Origin: a virus | Virus record (IMG/VR): IMGVR_UViG_3300021371_000126 | Span: 1 to 20,168 of that record | Length of the DNA: 20,168 bases | Reading direction: 5' to 3' (one strand) | Part shown: positions 1 through 8,211 of the stretch, piece after piece | How the letters are laid out: every line of letters starts with the position of its first letter | Position numbering within the stretch: position 1 is the stretch's first letter | Position numbers and translations under genes: made by a program | Notes under the pieces: generated by a model | Database searches by the model: none | What the model was told of the DNA's origin: nothing | What the model saw: only the letters and a program-made list of their open reading frames with translations

Positions 1-46
1 TAATTCTAACATGGCTATATCCGTTGAGTATGATTTAGAATATTAA
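1..46 (+). CDS. C-terminal end of an upstream gene (partial)
   Basis: The frame beginning at base 2 reads NSNMAISVEYDLEY and then stops at TAA 44-46. This is too little to identify the protein. The stop overlaps the next start codon in a TAATG junction, the same arrangement seen at 866-870. Translational coupling and membership of the same operon are therefore likely. It could also be a very short reading frame beginning at the ATG at 11, but a gene entering from the left is more probable. Confidence 0.6.
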   Translation, partial: NSNMAISVEYDLEY

Positions 47-651
47 TGCAAAGTTTAGATTGTTTTATTGTAAAACCCGAGGGTGATAGATACAATAATA
101 AAGTTAGCGTTGGCGAAGACTCACTAATTACGAACACAAACATAGAAAGCTTTCGTCATATAAATAAAGAAGCTATTGTTGTTTCTATTCCTAAAAATTT
201 TCCAACACAAATTAAAGTTGGTGATAAGGTATTAATACATCATAATGTTTTTAGAAGATATTATGGCATTAATGGAAAAGAAAAAAATAGCAGTACTTAT
301 TTTAAAGAAGATTTGTATTTTGCATACCCCGATCAGATTTATATGCATAAGCGGGGTAACGAGTGGGTTCCTCATTTGAATTATTGTTTTGTTAGCCCAA
401 TTAAAGAAGACGCAATGTTTTCAATTAACTTTGAAAAACCTCTTATCGGTATATTAAAATATTCAAATAAAGAACTTAGGTCTTTAAATATAAATAAAGG
501 CGATTTAGTTGGTTTTAAGCCAATGAGAGAATTTGAATTTGTTTTTAATAAGCAAAGGCTATATTGTATGAAATCTAATGATATTGTAATTAAGTATGAA
601 CGTAAAGGAAACGAAGAAGAATATAATCCAAGCTGGGCAACGGGCAGTTGA
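46..651 (+). CDS. Tandem GroES-like (co-chaperonin-type) protein
   Basis: This 201-residue protein appears to hold two copies of a GroES-like barrel. Copy 1 (residues about 6-101) has a first strand CFIVKP, a long loop at about 20-37, a strand EAIVVSIP at 42-49, the turn KVGDKVLIHH at 57-66 and a closing EDLYFAYPDQIYM at 88-100. Copy 2 (about 114-185) repeats this with CFVSPI, PLIGILKY, KGDLVGFKP at 151-159 and RLYCMKSNDIVIKY at 171-184. The VGDKV turn and the closing 'y.ilresDIlav' strand are GroES hallmarks. Cellular GroES has about 95 residues, so this is double length. Phage co-chaperonins such as T4 gp31 help GroEL fold capsid protein; that role here is inference from fold and position. 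The loop in copy 1 would be the GroEL-binding mobile loop, but no standard hydrophobic tripeptide is clear. The charged tail (186-201) is encoded in the overlap with the next gene. The assignment is by eye only. Confidence 0.62.
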   Translation: MQSLDCFIVKPEGDRYNNKVSVGEDSLITNTNIESFRHINKEAIVVSIPKNFPTQIKVGDKVLIHHNVFRRYYGINGKEKNSSTYFKEDLYFAYPDQIYMHKRGNEWVPHLNYCFVSPIKEDAMFSINFEKPLIGILKYSNKELRSLNINKGDLVGFKPMREFEFVFNKQRLYCMKSNDIVIKYERKGNEEEYNPSWATGS

Positions 652-868
652 GGAATTAATTAAAGTAGCTAAAGAGGCTATTGTTGATTCAGATGATGAT
701 ATATCAGCTGACAGGCTTAAAAACGCGGCAGCGACCAAAAAACTAGCTATATTTGACGCCTTTGAAATACTTAATCGAATTGAAGAAGAACGAGGCTATT
801 TAGAAAACGATAAAGCAAATAGCCGACAAGCAAGTTTTAAAGGCTTTGCAGAAGGTAGATCTAAGTAA
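596..868 (+). CDS. Putative terminase small subunit-like protein
   Basis: This 90-residue, highly charged and predicted all-helical protein has a core at residues 14-62 (AGQRAVEELIKVAKEAI, then SADRLKNAAATKKLAIFDAF, then a RIEEER segment). I recall similar small proteins directly upstream of the terminase large subunit in uncultured marine phages. Terminase small subunits bind the packaging site and stimulate the large-subunit ATPase. Here that role is inferred from size, helical character and position, since no helix-turn-helix is obvious. The start lies 56 bases inside the GroES-like gene in another frame; the conserved-looking helix begins within that overlap, so this upstream start is preferred. 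The stop forms a TAATG junction with the terminase start. It could instead be a head-associated helical protein of unknown role. Confidence 0.6.
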   Translation: MNVKETKKNIIQAGQRAVEELIKVAKEAIVDSDDDISADRLKNAAATKKLAIFDAFEILNRIEEERGYLENDKANSRQASFKGFAEGRSK

Positions 869-3075
869 TGTACGAGCAAAGTTTATATAAAATACTTCCT
901 GACCATATAAAAGAAAGTGTTATTAAAAAATATAACAAATCTAAAAAATGGGAATATGGGTACAATGAAGACTATGATATAGTTATCATAAGCAAGACTG
1001 GGCAAATTGGAGATATATACGAAATACAAAATTTAAAAATAGCCTTACCCTTGTTTTCGGCTGGAGTGAAGCATGAAAATAAGAAATGGAAAAGATTGGA
1101 ATACCCAAAAGAATTAAATAAAATAAAAAGCGTTAGGGACTGGGAGGCTAAGCCTGAATACTTTAAAAATAAATGGTATGACTATATTGACGAAGAGTTT
1201 GAAAGGCGCGAAAAGGGGTTTTGGTTTTATAACAAAAATAAGTATACATATATTACTGGCACTCACTATATGTACCTGCAGTGGTCCAAGATTGATGTTG
1301 GGGCAGCAGACTTTAGGGAGTCAAACAGATTATTCTTTATATTCTGGGAAGCTTGTAAAGCAGACCCACGATCTTACGGAATGTGTTATCTTAAAAACCG
1401 CCGCTCCGGGTTTTCTTTCATGTCTTCGGCGGAAACCGTTAATATGGCAACAATTACGTCAGATGCACGGTTTGGCATCTTGTCTAAGTCTGGAGCCGAT
1501 GCTAAGAAAATGTTCACAGATAAAGTCGTACCTATATCAGTCAACTACCCGTTCTTTTTCAAACCCATCCAGGACGGAATGGACAGGCCGAAAACAGAGC
1601 TTGCATACAGGGTACCGGCATCAAAACTTACAAGGAGGAAACTTGAAGCAAACGAATCAGGCGAAGAGCTCGAAGGATTAGATACAACTATTGATTGGAA
1701 AAATACCGGTGACAATAGTTATGATGGTGAAAAATTAAAATTATTAGTACACGACGAATCAGGTAAATGGGAACGACCTGATAATATATTAAACAACTGG
1801 CGTGTTACTAAAACAACATTAAGGCTAGGTAGTAGAATTGTTGGAAAATGTATGATGGGGTCAACATCTAACTCGTTAGATAAAGGTGGTGAAAATTTTA
1901 GAAAACTTTATGAAGATTCAGACGCCACAAAAAGAAATGCAAATGGACAAACTCGTTCGGGATTATATTCTTTGTTCATACCTATGGAATGGAACTACGA
2001 AGGATATATTGATTCTTATGGCCTACCTGTCTTCGACACGCCTAAAAAACCAGTAGAAGGACCTGGCGGTGAAAAAATAAAACTAGGTGTAATTGAATAC
2101 TGGAACAACGAAGTTGAGGGTTTAAAAGATGACCAAGATGGTTTAAATGAATTTTACAGACAGTTTCCGCGTACAGAAAAACACGCTTTTAGAGATGAGG
2201 CTAAGCAATCTTTATTTAATTTAACTAAGATATATGAACAGATAGATTATAATGAAGATTTAAGAAATTCAAACGTGGTAACACAAGGTAATTTTTATTG
2301 GGAAAATGGTGTTAAAGATTCTAAAGTAAAATTTGCGCCTTCTAAAGACGGAAGATTTTTTATATCTTGGATTCCCAACCTTTTACAACAAAACAATATC
2401 ATAATAAAAAATGGTATTAAATACCCCGGCAACGAACATATGGGCGCTTTTGGATGTGACAGTTATGATATATCAGGAACAACTGACGGTAAAGGTTCTA
2501 AGGGTGCGCTGCATGGGTTAACAAAATTTAGCATGGAAGACGCTCCTGCTAATACATTTTTTTTAGAATATATAGCTAGACCTCAAACAGCTGATATATT
2601 TTTTGAAGACGTTTTAATGGCTTGTATCTTTTATGGGATGCCTATATTAGCTGAGAATAATAAACCTAGACTTTTATATCATTTTAAAAGAAGGGGTTAC
2701 AGAGGCTTTAGTATGAATAGACCGGATAAGCTTTTAAATAAATTATCAGTAACAGAACGCGAAATAGGTGGTATGCCCAATTCAAGCGAAGATATAAAAC
2801 AAGCGCACGCTGCGGCAATAGAAGCTTATATAGAAGATCATGTGGGGCTTAAAGATGAGGGTTACGGAAATATGTATTTTCAAAAAACCTTGGAAGACTG
2901 GGCAAAGTTTAATATTAATAATCGTACTAAGCACGATGCAACTATAAGCTCAGGGTTAGCCATAATGGCGTGTAATAAAAACAAATATAGACCAGTTCCA
3001 AAACGAACACTAAAATCAATGGATCTAGGAATTAAGAAATATAACAATAACGGGTATAGCTCAAAAATAATATAA
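868..3075 (+). CDS. terL: Terminase large subunit (packaging ATPase and nuclease)
   Basis: This 735-residue protein is the DNA-packaging motor, which pumps DNA through the portal and cuts it. An N-terminal extension of about 170 residues precedes the ATPase. The Walker A motif is the deviant KNRRSGFS at 176-183: it has no lysine before the serine and instead has Lys176 at the start of the loop, as in the lambda gpA type. Walker B is LLVHDE at 292-297 (Asp296, catalytic Glu297). A coupling motif GSTSN lies at 331-335. The C-terminal RNase H-like nuclease shows GCDSYD with Asp531 and Asp534, then ILAENN with Glu596, then KHDATISSG with Asp690, giving a plausible metal-binding set. At 735 residues it is longer than typical 450-600 residue terminases and closer to those of crAss-like and marine podoviruses. 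A GC-richer patch covers codons around 132-271. Its stop directly abuts the portal start. Confidence 0.93.
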   Translation: MYEQSLYKILPDHIKESVIKKYNKSKKWEYGYNEDYDIVIISKTGQIGDIYEIQNLKIALPLFSAGVKHENKKWKRLEYPKELNKIKSVRDWEAKPEYFKNKWYDYIDEEFERREKGFWFYNKNKYTYITGTHYMYLQWSKIDVGAADFRESNRLFFIFWEACKADPRSYGMCYLKNRRSGFSFMSSAETVNMATITSDARFGILSKSGADAKKMFTDKVVPISVNYPFFFKPIQDGMDRPKTELAYRVPASKLTRRKLEANESGEELEGLDTTIDWKNTGDNSYDGEKLKLLVHDESGKWERPDNILNNWRVTKTTLRLGSRIVGKCMMGSTSNSLDKGGENFRKLYEDSDATKRNANGQTRSGLYSLFIPMEWNYEGYIDSYGLPVFDTPKKPVEGPGGEKIKLGVIEYWNNEVEGLKDDQDGLNEFYRQFPRTEKHAFRDEAKQSLFNLTKIYEQIDYNEDLRNSNVVTQGNFYWENGVKDSKVKFAPSKDGRFFISWIPNLLQQNNIIIKNGIKYPGNEHMGAFGCDSYDISGTTDGKGSKGALHGLTKFSMEDAPANTFFLEYIARPQTADIFFEDVLMACIFYGMPILAENNKPRLLYHFKRRGYRGFSMNRPDKLLNKLSVTEREIGGMPNSSEDIKQAHAAAIEAYIEDHVGLKDEGYGNMYFQKTLEDWAKFNINNRTKHDATISSGLAIMACNKNKYRPVPKRTLKSMDLGIKKYNNNGYSSKII
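1261..1680 (+). other. GC-rich patch inside the terminase gene
   Basis: By hand count, these 420 bases are about 44-45% GC, while the next 300 bases (1681-1980) are about 33% and sampled lines upstream (901-960, 1081-1140) are 23-28%. The patch uses more C- and G-ending codons (TTC, CCG, CTC, AGG). It spans the N-terminal half of the ATPase domain including Walker A (1393-1416). The reading frame continues undisturbed across both edges. Recent recombination with a related phage of different composition is one explanation. Confidence 0.6.
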
Positions 3076-5484
3076 ATGATTACAACTAGTTATAACAGTT
3101 CATTTCCAAATCAGGTGGTACCTGATGAAGAAAAGCAATCATTAGAATATGGTGTAAAAGTCGGTAGGGCTATTGAATACGAATGGTTTAAAAGCAATAG
3201 AGCCGGTGGTGATCGCTTTATAACCAATTATCAAAACTACCATAGACTTAAGCTTTATGCCAGAGGTGAGCAATCAATACAAAAGTATAAAGATGAGTTA
3301 GCAATAAATGGTGATTTATCTTATTTAAATTTAGACTGGAAACCAGTACCAATACTATCAAAATTTGTTGATATAGTAGTAAATGGTATGTCGCAAAGAT
3401 CTTATGAAATAAAAGCATTTGCACAGGACCCAGAGTCTTTAAAGAAAAGAACTAATTACGCTGAAAGAATAATGCGTGATATGGTAGCTAAAGAGTTTTT
3501 AGAAAAAATGGAAAGCACTTTAGGTGTTAATATGTATTCTACCGATAAAGAAAAGCTACCAAAAGATCTAAATGAGTTATCATTAAAAATGCAATTAGAA
3601 TTTAAAGAAGCTGTTGAAGTTGCTGAAGAGCAGGCTATAGATACTATTTTAGATTCTAATAAATATGATGAAATTAGAAAAAGAGTAATATATGATTTAG
3701 TTACATTAGGAATTGGAGCTACTAAAACCTGCTTTAATAATTCTAATGGCATTACTGTTGATTATGTAGATCCCGCTAGTTTGGTTTATTCTTACACAGA
3801 AGATCCAAACTTTCAAGATATATATTACGCAGGAGAGGTAAAAACTATATCAATAGCAGAGTTAAAAAAACAATTTCCTCATTTAACACCGGAACAACTA
3901 GAGGAAATAAATAAATACGGTACCTCAACTAATTATTTAAGAGGGTACAATGGTAATGACGGCAATGATGATCAAGTAAATGTTTTGTATTTTGAATATA
4001 AAACATATTCCGATCAAGTGTTTAAAATAAAGAAAACAGATCAAGGATTAGAAAAAGCTTTAGAAAAGCCAGATACTTTTAATCCACCTAAAAATGATAA
4101 CTTTGAAAGAGTATCAAGATCTATTGAGGTTTTATATTCTGGAGCAAAAATTTTAGGGCAGGAGTTTATGCTAAGATGGGAATTAGCTGAAAATATGACC
4201 CGTCCTTTTGCAGATACTACAAAAGTAAAGATGAATTATTCTATTTGCGCACCAAGAATGTACAAGGGTAGAATAGATTCTTTAGTAAATAGAATTACTG
4301 GTTTTGCCGATATGATACAGCTAACGCATTTAAAAATGCAACAGGTATTATCAAGAATGGTACCAGATGGTGTTTATTTAGATATGGACGGTCTAGCCGA
4401 AGTTGATCTTGGCAATGGAACAAACTACAATCCGGCAGAGGCACTAAATATGTATTTCCAAACAGGATCTATTGTAGGTAGAAGCTTGACGCAGGATGGT
4501 GATATAAATAGAGGTAAAGTTCCAATTCAGGAATTACAAACATCGAATGGGCAAGCCAAGCTAAGTGCTTTAATAAATACATATCAGTATTATTTACAAA
4601 TGATACGCGATGTAACCGGATTAAACGAAGCTAGAGACGGGGCTATGCCTGATAAAAATGCTTTAGTTGGATTACAAAAAATAGCAGCGGCAAATTCAAA
4701 TACCGCTACCAGACATATATTGCAAGCGCAAGCGTTTATAACGTTGTCAACATGTGAAAATATTGCATTAAGAATCTCGGATGCTTTAGCGTTTCCATTA
4801 ACGGCGCAATCTCTTAAGCAGTCTATAAGTAATTACAATGTAGGTACGCTAGAAGAATTAACAGAGTTACAAATACATGATTTTGGTATATTCTTAGAAC
4901 TTGAGCCGGACGAAGAGCAAAGAGCTCAACTTGAGGGTAATATACAAACTGCATTATCTGCGGGGTCTATAGGCTTAGAAGATGCTATAGATATAAGAAA
5001 TATAAAAAATATAAAAACCGCAAATGAGCTTTTAAAAGTAAAACAACGTCAAAAAGCAGAAAGAGATCAACAAGCTCAGCAAGCAAATATTGCTGCGCAA
5101 GCAGAAGCAAACGCTCAACTGGCACAGCAAACAGCATTAGCAGAAACGCAGAAACAACAAGTTTTAACAGAGCAAAAAATACAGTTAGAACAAGCTAAAA
5201 TGCAGTTTGACGTTCAAAAGCTACAGCAGGAAGCTAATATTAAAAAGCAGCTTATGACCGAGGAGTTTAATTATAATATGCAATTAGCTCAAGCTACGTC
5301 AATGGCTCAAATTAATAAAGAAAACAGTAAAGAAGATCGCAAAGATGACAGAGCCAAAATAGTTGCTTCACAGCAAAGTGAGCTTATTAGTCAGCGACAA
5401 AACAACACACCTCCAAAAAACTTTGAATCTTCCGGATTTGATGTTTTAGGCGGGTTTGGATTAGAACAGTTTGAACCTAAATAA
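3076..5484 (+). CDS. Portal protein
   Basis: This 802-residue protein follows the terminase and precedes scaffold and capsid genes, the canonical portal position. Portals form the twelve-subunit ring at one capsid vertex through which DNA passes and to which the tail attaches. The body (about 1-640) is a mixed alpha/beta protein with wing and stem-like segments, including a long helical stretch around 415-545. Residues about 655-775 form a continuous Gln/Ala/Glu/Lys-rich helix with almost no Gly or Pro, followed by a short flexible tail. This resembles the C-terminal barrel of P22-type portals, which is the structural reason for preferring a P22-like head. The ATG directly follows the terminase TAA with no gap, suggesting translational coupling. 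Identification rests on size, order and the barrel-like tail, not on a sequence motif. Confidence 0.85.
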   Translation: MITTSYNSSFPNQVVPDEEKQSLEYGVKVGRAIEYEWFKSNRAGGDRFITNYQNYHRLKLYARGEQSIQKYKDELAINGDLSYLNLDWKPVPILSKFVDIVVNGMSQRSYEIKAFAQDPESLKKRTNYAERIMRDMVAKEFLEKMESTLGVNMYSTDKEKLPKDLNELSLKMQLEFKEAVEVAEEQAIDTILDSNKYDEIRKRVIYDLVTLGIGATKTCFNNSNGITVDYVDPASLVYSYTEDPNFQDIYYAGEVKTISIAELKKQFPHLTPEQLEEINKYGTSTNYLRGYNGNDGNDDQVNVLYFEYKTYSDQVFKIKKTDQGLEKALEKPDTFNPPKNDNFERVSRSIEVLYSGAKILGQEFMLRWELAENMTRPFADTTKVKMNYSICAPRMYKGRIDSLVNRITGFADMIQLTHLKMQQVLSRMVPDGVYLDMDGLAEVDLGNGTNYNPAEALNMYFQTGSIVGRSLTQDGDINRGKVPIQELQTSNGQAKLSALINTYQYYLQMIRDVTGLNEARDGAMPDKNALVGLQKIAAANSNTATRHILQAQAFITLSTCENIALRISDALAFPLTAQSLKQSISNYNVGTLEELTELQIHDFGIFLELEPDEEQRAQLEGNIQTALSAGSIGLEDAIDIRNIKNIKTANELLKVKQRQKAERDQQAQQANIAAQAEANAQLAQQTALAETQKQQVLTEQKIQLEQAKMQFDVQKLQQEANIKKQLMTEEFNYNMQLAQATSMAQINKENSKEDRKDDRAKIVASQQSELISQRQNNTPPKNFESSGFDVLGGFGLEQFEPK

Positions 5485-5517
5485 ATCAAACACTTAATTA
5501 TTTAATTATATTATATT

Positions 5518-6714
5518 ATGTCAACACAAGTAAAACAAGAAGGTGATTTTAAAATTAAAAAGCCTAAGAAATTTTCTAATAAAGAAAATGAACCTATAAA
5601 GGTAGATTTAAGTAAGCCAGCTGAAGCTGAAGATGTTACAAAGGTAGTAATAAAAGAAGAAGACAATGCCGTTCAAGAGCAAAGCACAGATGACAGCAAT
5701 GCTGTTGTCGAACAACCCAAAAACGAAAGCAGCAGCCAAGAAGTGGCTGAAGAAGTACGGGACACCAAAGAACAAGAGGTAGAACCGATAATACAAGAAA
5801 TTACAGACGAAGAAGTTCCAGAAGAAACGGTAGTTAATAAACTATCTTCTGAAGTTGAACAAGCTGTAGAACAAAAAGAAGAAACAGGTGTAGAGTTACC
5901 AGAAAATATTCAAAAAGTTGTAGACTTTATGAAAGACACTGGAGGCACTCTGCAAGACTATGTTAGGTTAAATGCGGATTATAAAAACATTAATGATGTT
6001 GCTCTATTAAAAGAGTATTACGCTAAAACAAAACCTTACTTAGATCAGGAAGATGTTAATCTTTTATTAGAAGATTTTTCTTATGATGAAGAACTCGATG
6101 ATGAAAGAGATGTACGCAAAAAAAAGATTGCGTATAAAGAAGAGATTGGAAAAGCCAGAAACTATTTGGAAGGGCTTAAGAGTAAATATTACGACGAGAT
6201 CAAGTTGAGACCGGGCGTTACTCAAGAGCAGAAGAAAGCTATGGACTTTTTTAATAGGTATAAAGAAGATGAGCAAGTACAAGCTAAAACAAGAGAAGCT
6301 TTTTTAAATGAAAATAATAATTTCTTTTCAAACGATTTCAAAGGTTTTGATTTCAATGTAGGCGAAAAGAAATTTAGATACTCTGTAAAAGACGCTAATG
6401 CTGTTAAAGAAAATCAGTCTGACCTAAAAAGTGTTATTGGAAAGTTTCTAAATAACAAGGGTACAGTTAAAAATTACGCTGACTATCACAAAGCTTTGTA
6501 TGCTGCTAGAAACGCAGATACCATTGCCCAACATTTTTACGAACAAGGTAAAGCTGATGCTGTAAAAGAAATTACAGCAAAGTCTAACAATATTAAAGAT
6601 GACGTTAGACAAACAACGCCAGGGAGTGTTTTTGTTAATGGGTTAAAGGTTAGGTCTATCAGTGGCTCTGATTCTACAAAATTAAAAATAAAAAAGAAAC
6701 AATTTAAAAATTAA
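5518..6714 (+). CDS. Scaffolding-like protein
   Basis: This 398-residue protein sits between portal and major capsid genes, where internal scaffolds are encoded. The first 115 residues or so are a low-complexity, strongly acidic stretch rich in Glu, Val and Gln and are probably disordered. Residues about 120-330 are predicted helical and highly charged, with many Tyr, Asp and Lys. The C-terminus is strongly basic (a KLKIKKKQFKN end). Scaffold proteins of P22 type are elongated helical proteins whose basic C-terminal element contacts the coat protein, so the charge layout fits. No protease active-site motif is visible and no separate maturation protease gene lies nearby. The 33-base gap upstream (5485-5517) is a pure A/T leader with no Shine-Dalgarno sequence. 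A head decoration or internal head protein is the main alternative. Confidence 0.68.
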   Translation: MSTQVKQEGDFKIKKPKKFSNKENEPIKVDLSKPAEAEDVTKVVIKEEDNAVQEQSTDDSNAVVEQPKNESSSQEVAEEVRDTKEQEVEPIIQEITDEEVPEETVVNKLSSEVEQAVEQKEETGVELPENIQKVVDFMKDTGGTLQDYVRLNADYKNINDVALLKEYYAKTKPYLDQEDVNLLLEDFSYDEELDDERDVRKKKIAYKEEIGKARNYLEGLKSKYYDEIKLRPGVTQEQKKAMDFFNRYKEDEQVQAKTREAFLNENNNFFSNDFKGFDFNVGEKKFRYSVKDANAVKENQSDLKSVIGKFLNNKGTVKNYADYHKALYAARNADTIAQHFYEQGKADAVKEITAKSNNIKDDVRQTTPGSVFVNGLKVRSISGSDSTKLKIKKKQFKN

Positions 6715-6719
6715 TTATT

Positions 6720-8198
6720 ATGGCAAGTGTATTAACACCCCAATTTGGAGATATTACTCCAAGTCAAAAACAACAAGCTCTTTCTGGAAATTACTTAAAT
6801 TTCACAGACGGAACTACTGTTGCATTCGCAGAACAATACTTACCTGAAGTATACGAAGCGGAAGTAGAAAGATACGGAAATCGTACTCTATCTGGCTTCT
6901 TACGTATGGTAGGTGCTGAAATGCCAATGTCATCTGACCAAGTTATCTGGTCTGAGCAGAATAGATTACACATTTCTTACTCTGGCTGTACAAACGCGGT
7001 AGTAGGTAATGTAAGTACAATTACTATTCCTGTAAATTTAAACCCAGCTGATCCTAAGGATTATGTTGCTAATGTTATTTCTAAAAACCAAACTATTGTT
7101 ATTATGGATCCTGCTACTAACGCAGAGATTAAAGCATTAGTTACAAATTCTGATACTACAACAGGTGATCTTATCGTTGCTCCATATACAGCTGCTGACA
7201 CAAGCGGGCTAGGCGCTACTGGATTAAAGATATTTGTTTATGGATCTGAATATGGAAAAGGATCTACATTAGTTGACAGTGGAGTTGCAGGCGAAGAGTA
7301 CAATTCTATTACTCCTCAATTCACACAATTTTCTAACTCACCAATTATTATCCGTAACAAATATGTTGTTTCTGGTTCTGACACAGCTCAGATTGGATGG
7401 GTAGAAGTTGCTACTGAAGCTGGAACTTCTGGTTACCTATGGTATTTAAAAGCTGAATCTGAAACTCGTTTACGTTTTGAAGATTACTTAGAAATGTCAA
7501 TGGTTGAAGGCGAAAAAGCTGCGCAGGGATCTGGAGCCGCTACCGCTGGAGCTAAAGGTACACAAGGTCTTTTTGCTGCTGTAACTGAGAGAGGTAATGT
7601 AAATGCTGGATTTGATGCTGCTACTGGATTAGCCGCGTTTGATGAGATTCTACAAAACCTAGACACTCAGGGGGCTATTGAAGAAAACATGTTATTCTTA
7701 AACCGAATTTCTAATTTGGCTTTTGACGATATGTTATCTGGAGTAGGTTCTCCTACAGGTGCTGGCGCAGTATATGGCGGTGGTAGTTCTTTTGGAGTAT
7801 TTGAAAACTCTGAAGAAATGGCATTGAATCTTGGATTTAGTGGTTTCCGTAGAGGATCTTACGATTTCTACAAAACTGATTGGAAATATTTGAACGACGC
7901 TTCTACTCGTGGAGGTAACGACGGATTAACTTCTTCTCAGGTTGGAGACATCCAAGGTATTTTGGTACCAGCTGGAACTTCTACTGTTTACGATCAAATT
8001 TTAGGTACTAACATTCGCCGTCCATTCTTGCATGTTCGATACAGAGCATCACAAGCTGACGACCGAAGAATGAAGAATTGGGTTACCGGTTCTGTTGGTG
8101 CTGCTACGTCTGATCTAGACGCGATGGAAGTACACTTCTTATCAGAAAGATGTTTATGTGTACAAGGAGCAAACAATTTCGTATTGTTCACTGTATAA
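6720..8198 (+). CDS. Major capsid protein
   Basis: This 492-residue protein forms the icosahedral shell, presumably with the HK97 fold of tailed phages; the fold itself cannot be read by eye. Support comes from its place after the scaffold, its length, and the N-terminal region (about 37-85) with FAEQYLPEVYEAEVERYGNR and then LRMVGAEMPM and DQVIWSEQN, phrases I associate with capsid proteins of marine podoviruses and relatives. The middle (about 110-180) looks like an inserted beta-rich domain. Codon choice differs from its neighbours: by my count 12 of 19 arginines use CGN codons, mostly CGT, whereas in the portal gene nearly all are AGA or AGG. This fits selection for high expression. A strong hairpin terminator follows the stop. 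Only five bases separate it from the scaffold gene, so it is probably co-transcribed. Confidence 0.87.
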   Translation: MASVLTPQFGDITPSQKQQALSGNYLNFTDGTTVAFAEQYLPEVYEAEVERYGNRTLSGFLRMVGAEMPMSSDQVIWSEQNRLHISYSGCTNAVVGNVSTITIPVNLNPADPKDYVANVISKNQTIVIMDPATNAEIKALVTNSDTTTGDLIVAPYTAADTSGLGATGLKIFVYGSEYGKGSTLVDSGVAGEEYNSITPQFTQFSNSPIIIRNKYVVSGSDTAQIGWVEVATEAGTSGYLWYLKAESETRLRFEDYLEMSMVEGEKAAQGSGAATAGAKGTQGLFAAVTERGNVNAGFDAATGLAAFDEILQNLDTQGAIEENMLFLNRISNLAFDDMLSGVGSPTGAGAVYGGGSSFGVFENSEEMALNLGFSGFRRGSYDFYKTDWKYLNDASTRGGNDGLTSSQVGDIQGILVPAGTSTVYDQILGTNIRRPFLHVRYRASQADDRRMKNWVTGSVGAATSDLDAMEVHFLSERCLCVQGANNFVLFTV

Positions 8199-8211
8199 TC
8201 TAAATTATCCT

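Noticed and set aside
1178-1681. A 167-codon open frame on the + strand overlapping the terminase gene.
   Set aside because: It lies in another frame inside clear terminase coding sequence, within the GC-rich patch, and its translation is Cys/Arg/Leu-rich with no recognisable pattern. The terminase ATPase motifs are in the other frame.
5485-5517. Possible Bacteroidetes-type promoter (TAnnTTTG) before the scaffold gene or in other gaps.
   Set aside because: The gaps are A/T-rich but none contains a convincing -7 element with an upstream TTG at the right distance, so I call no promoter.
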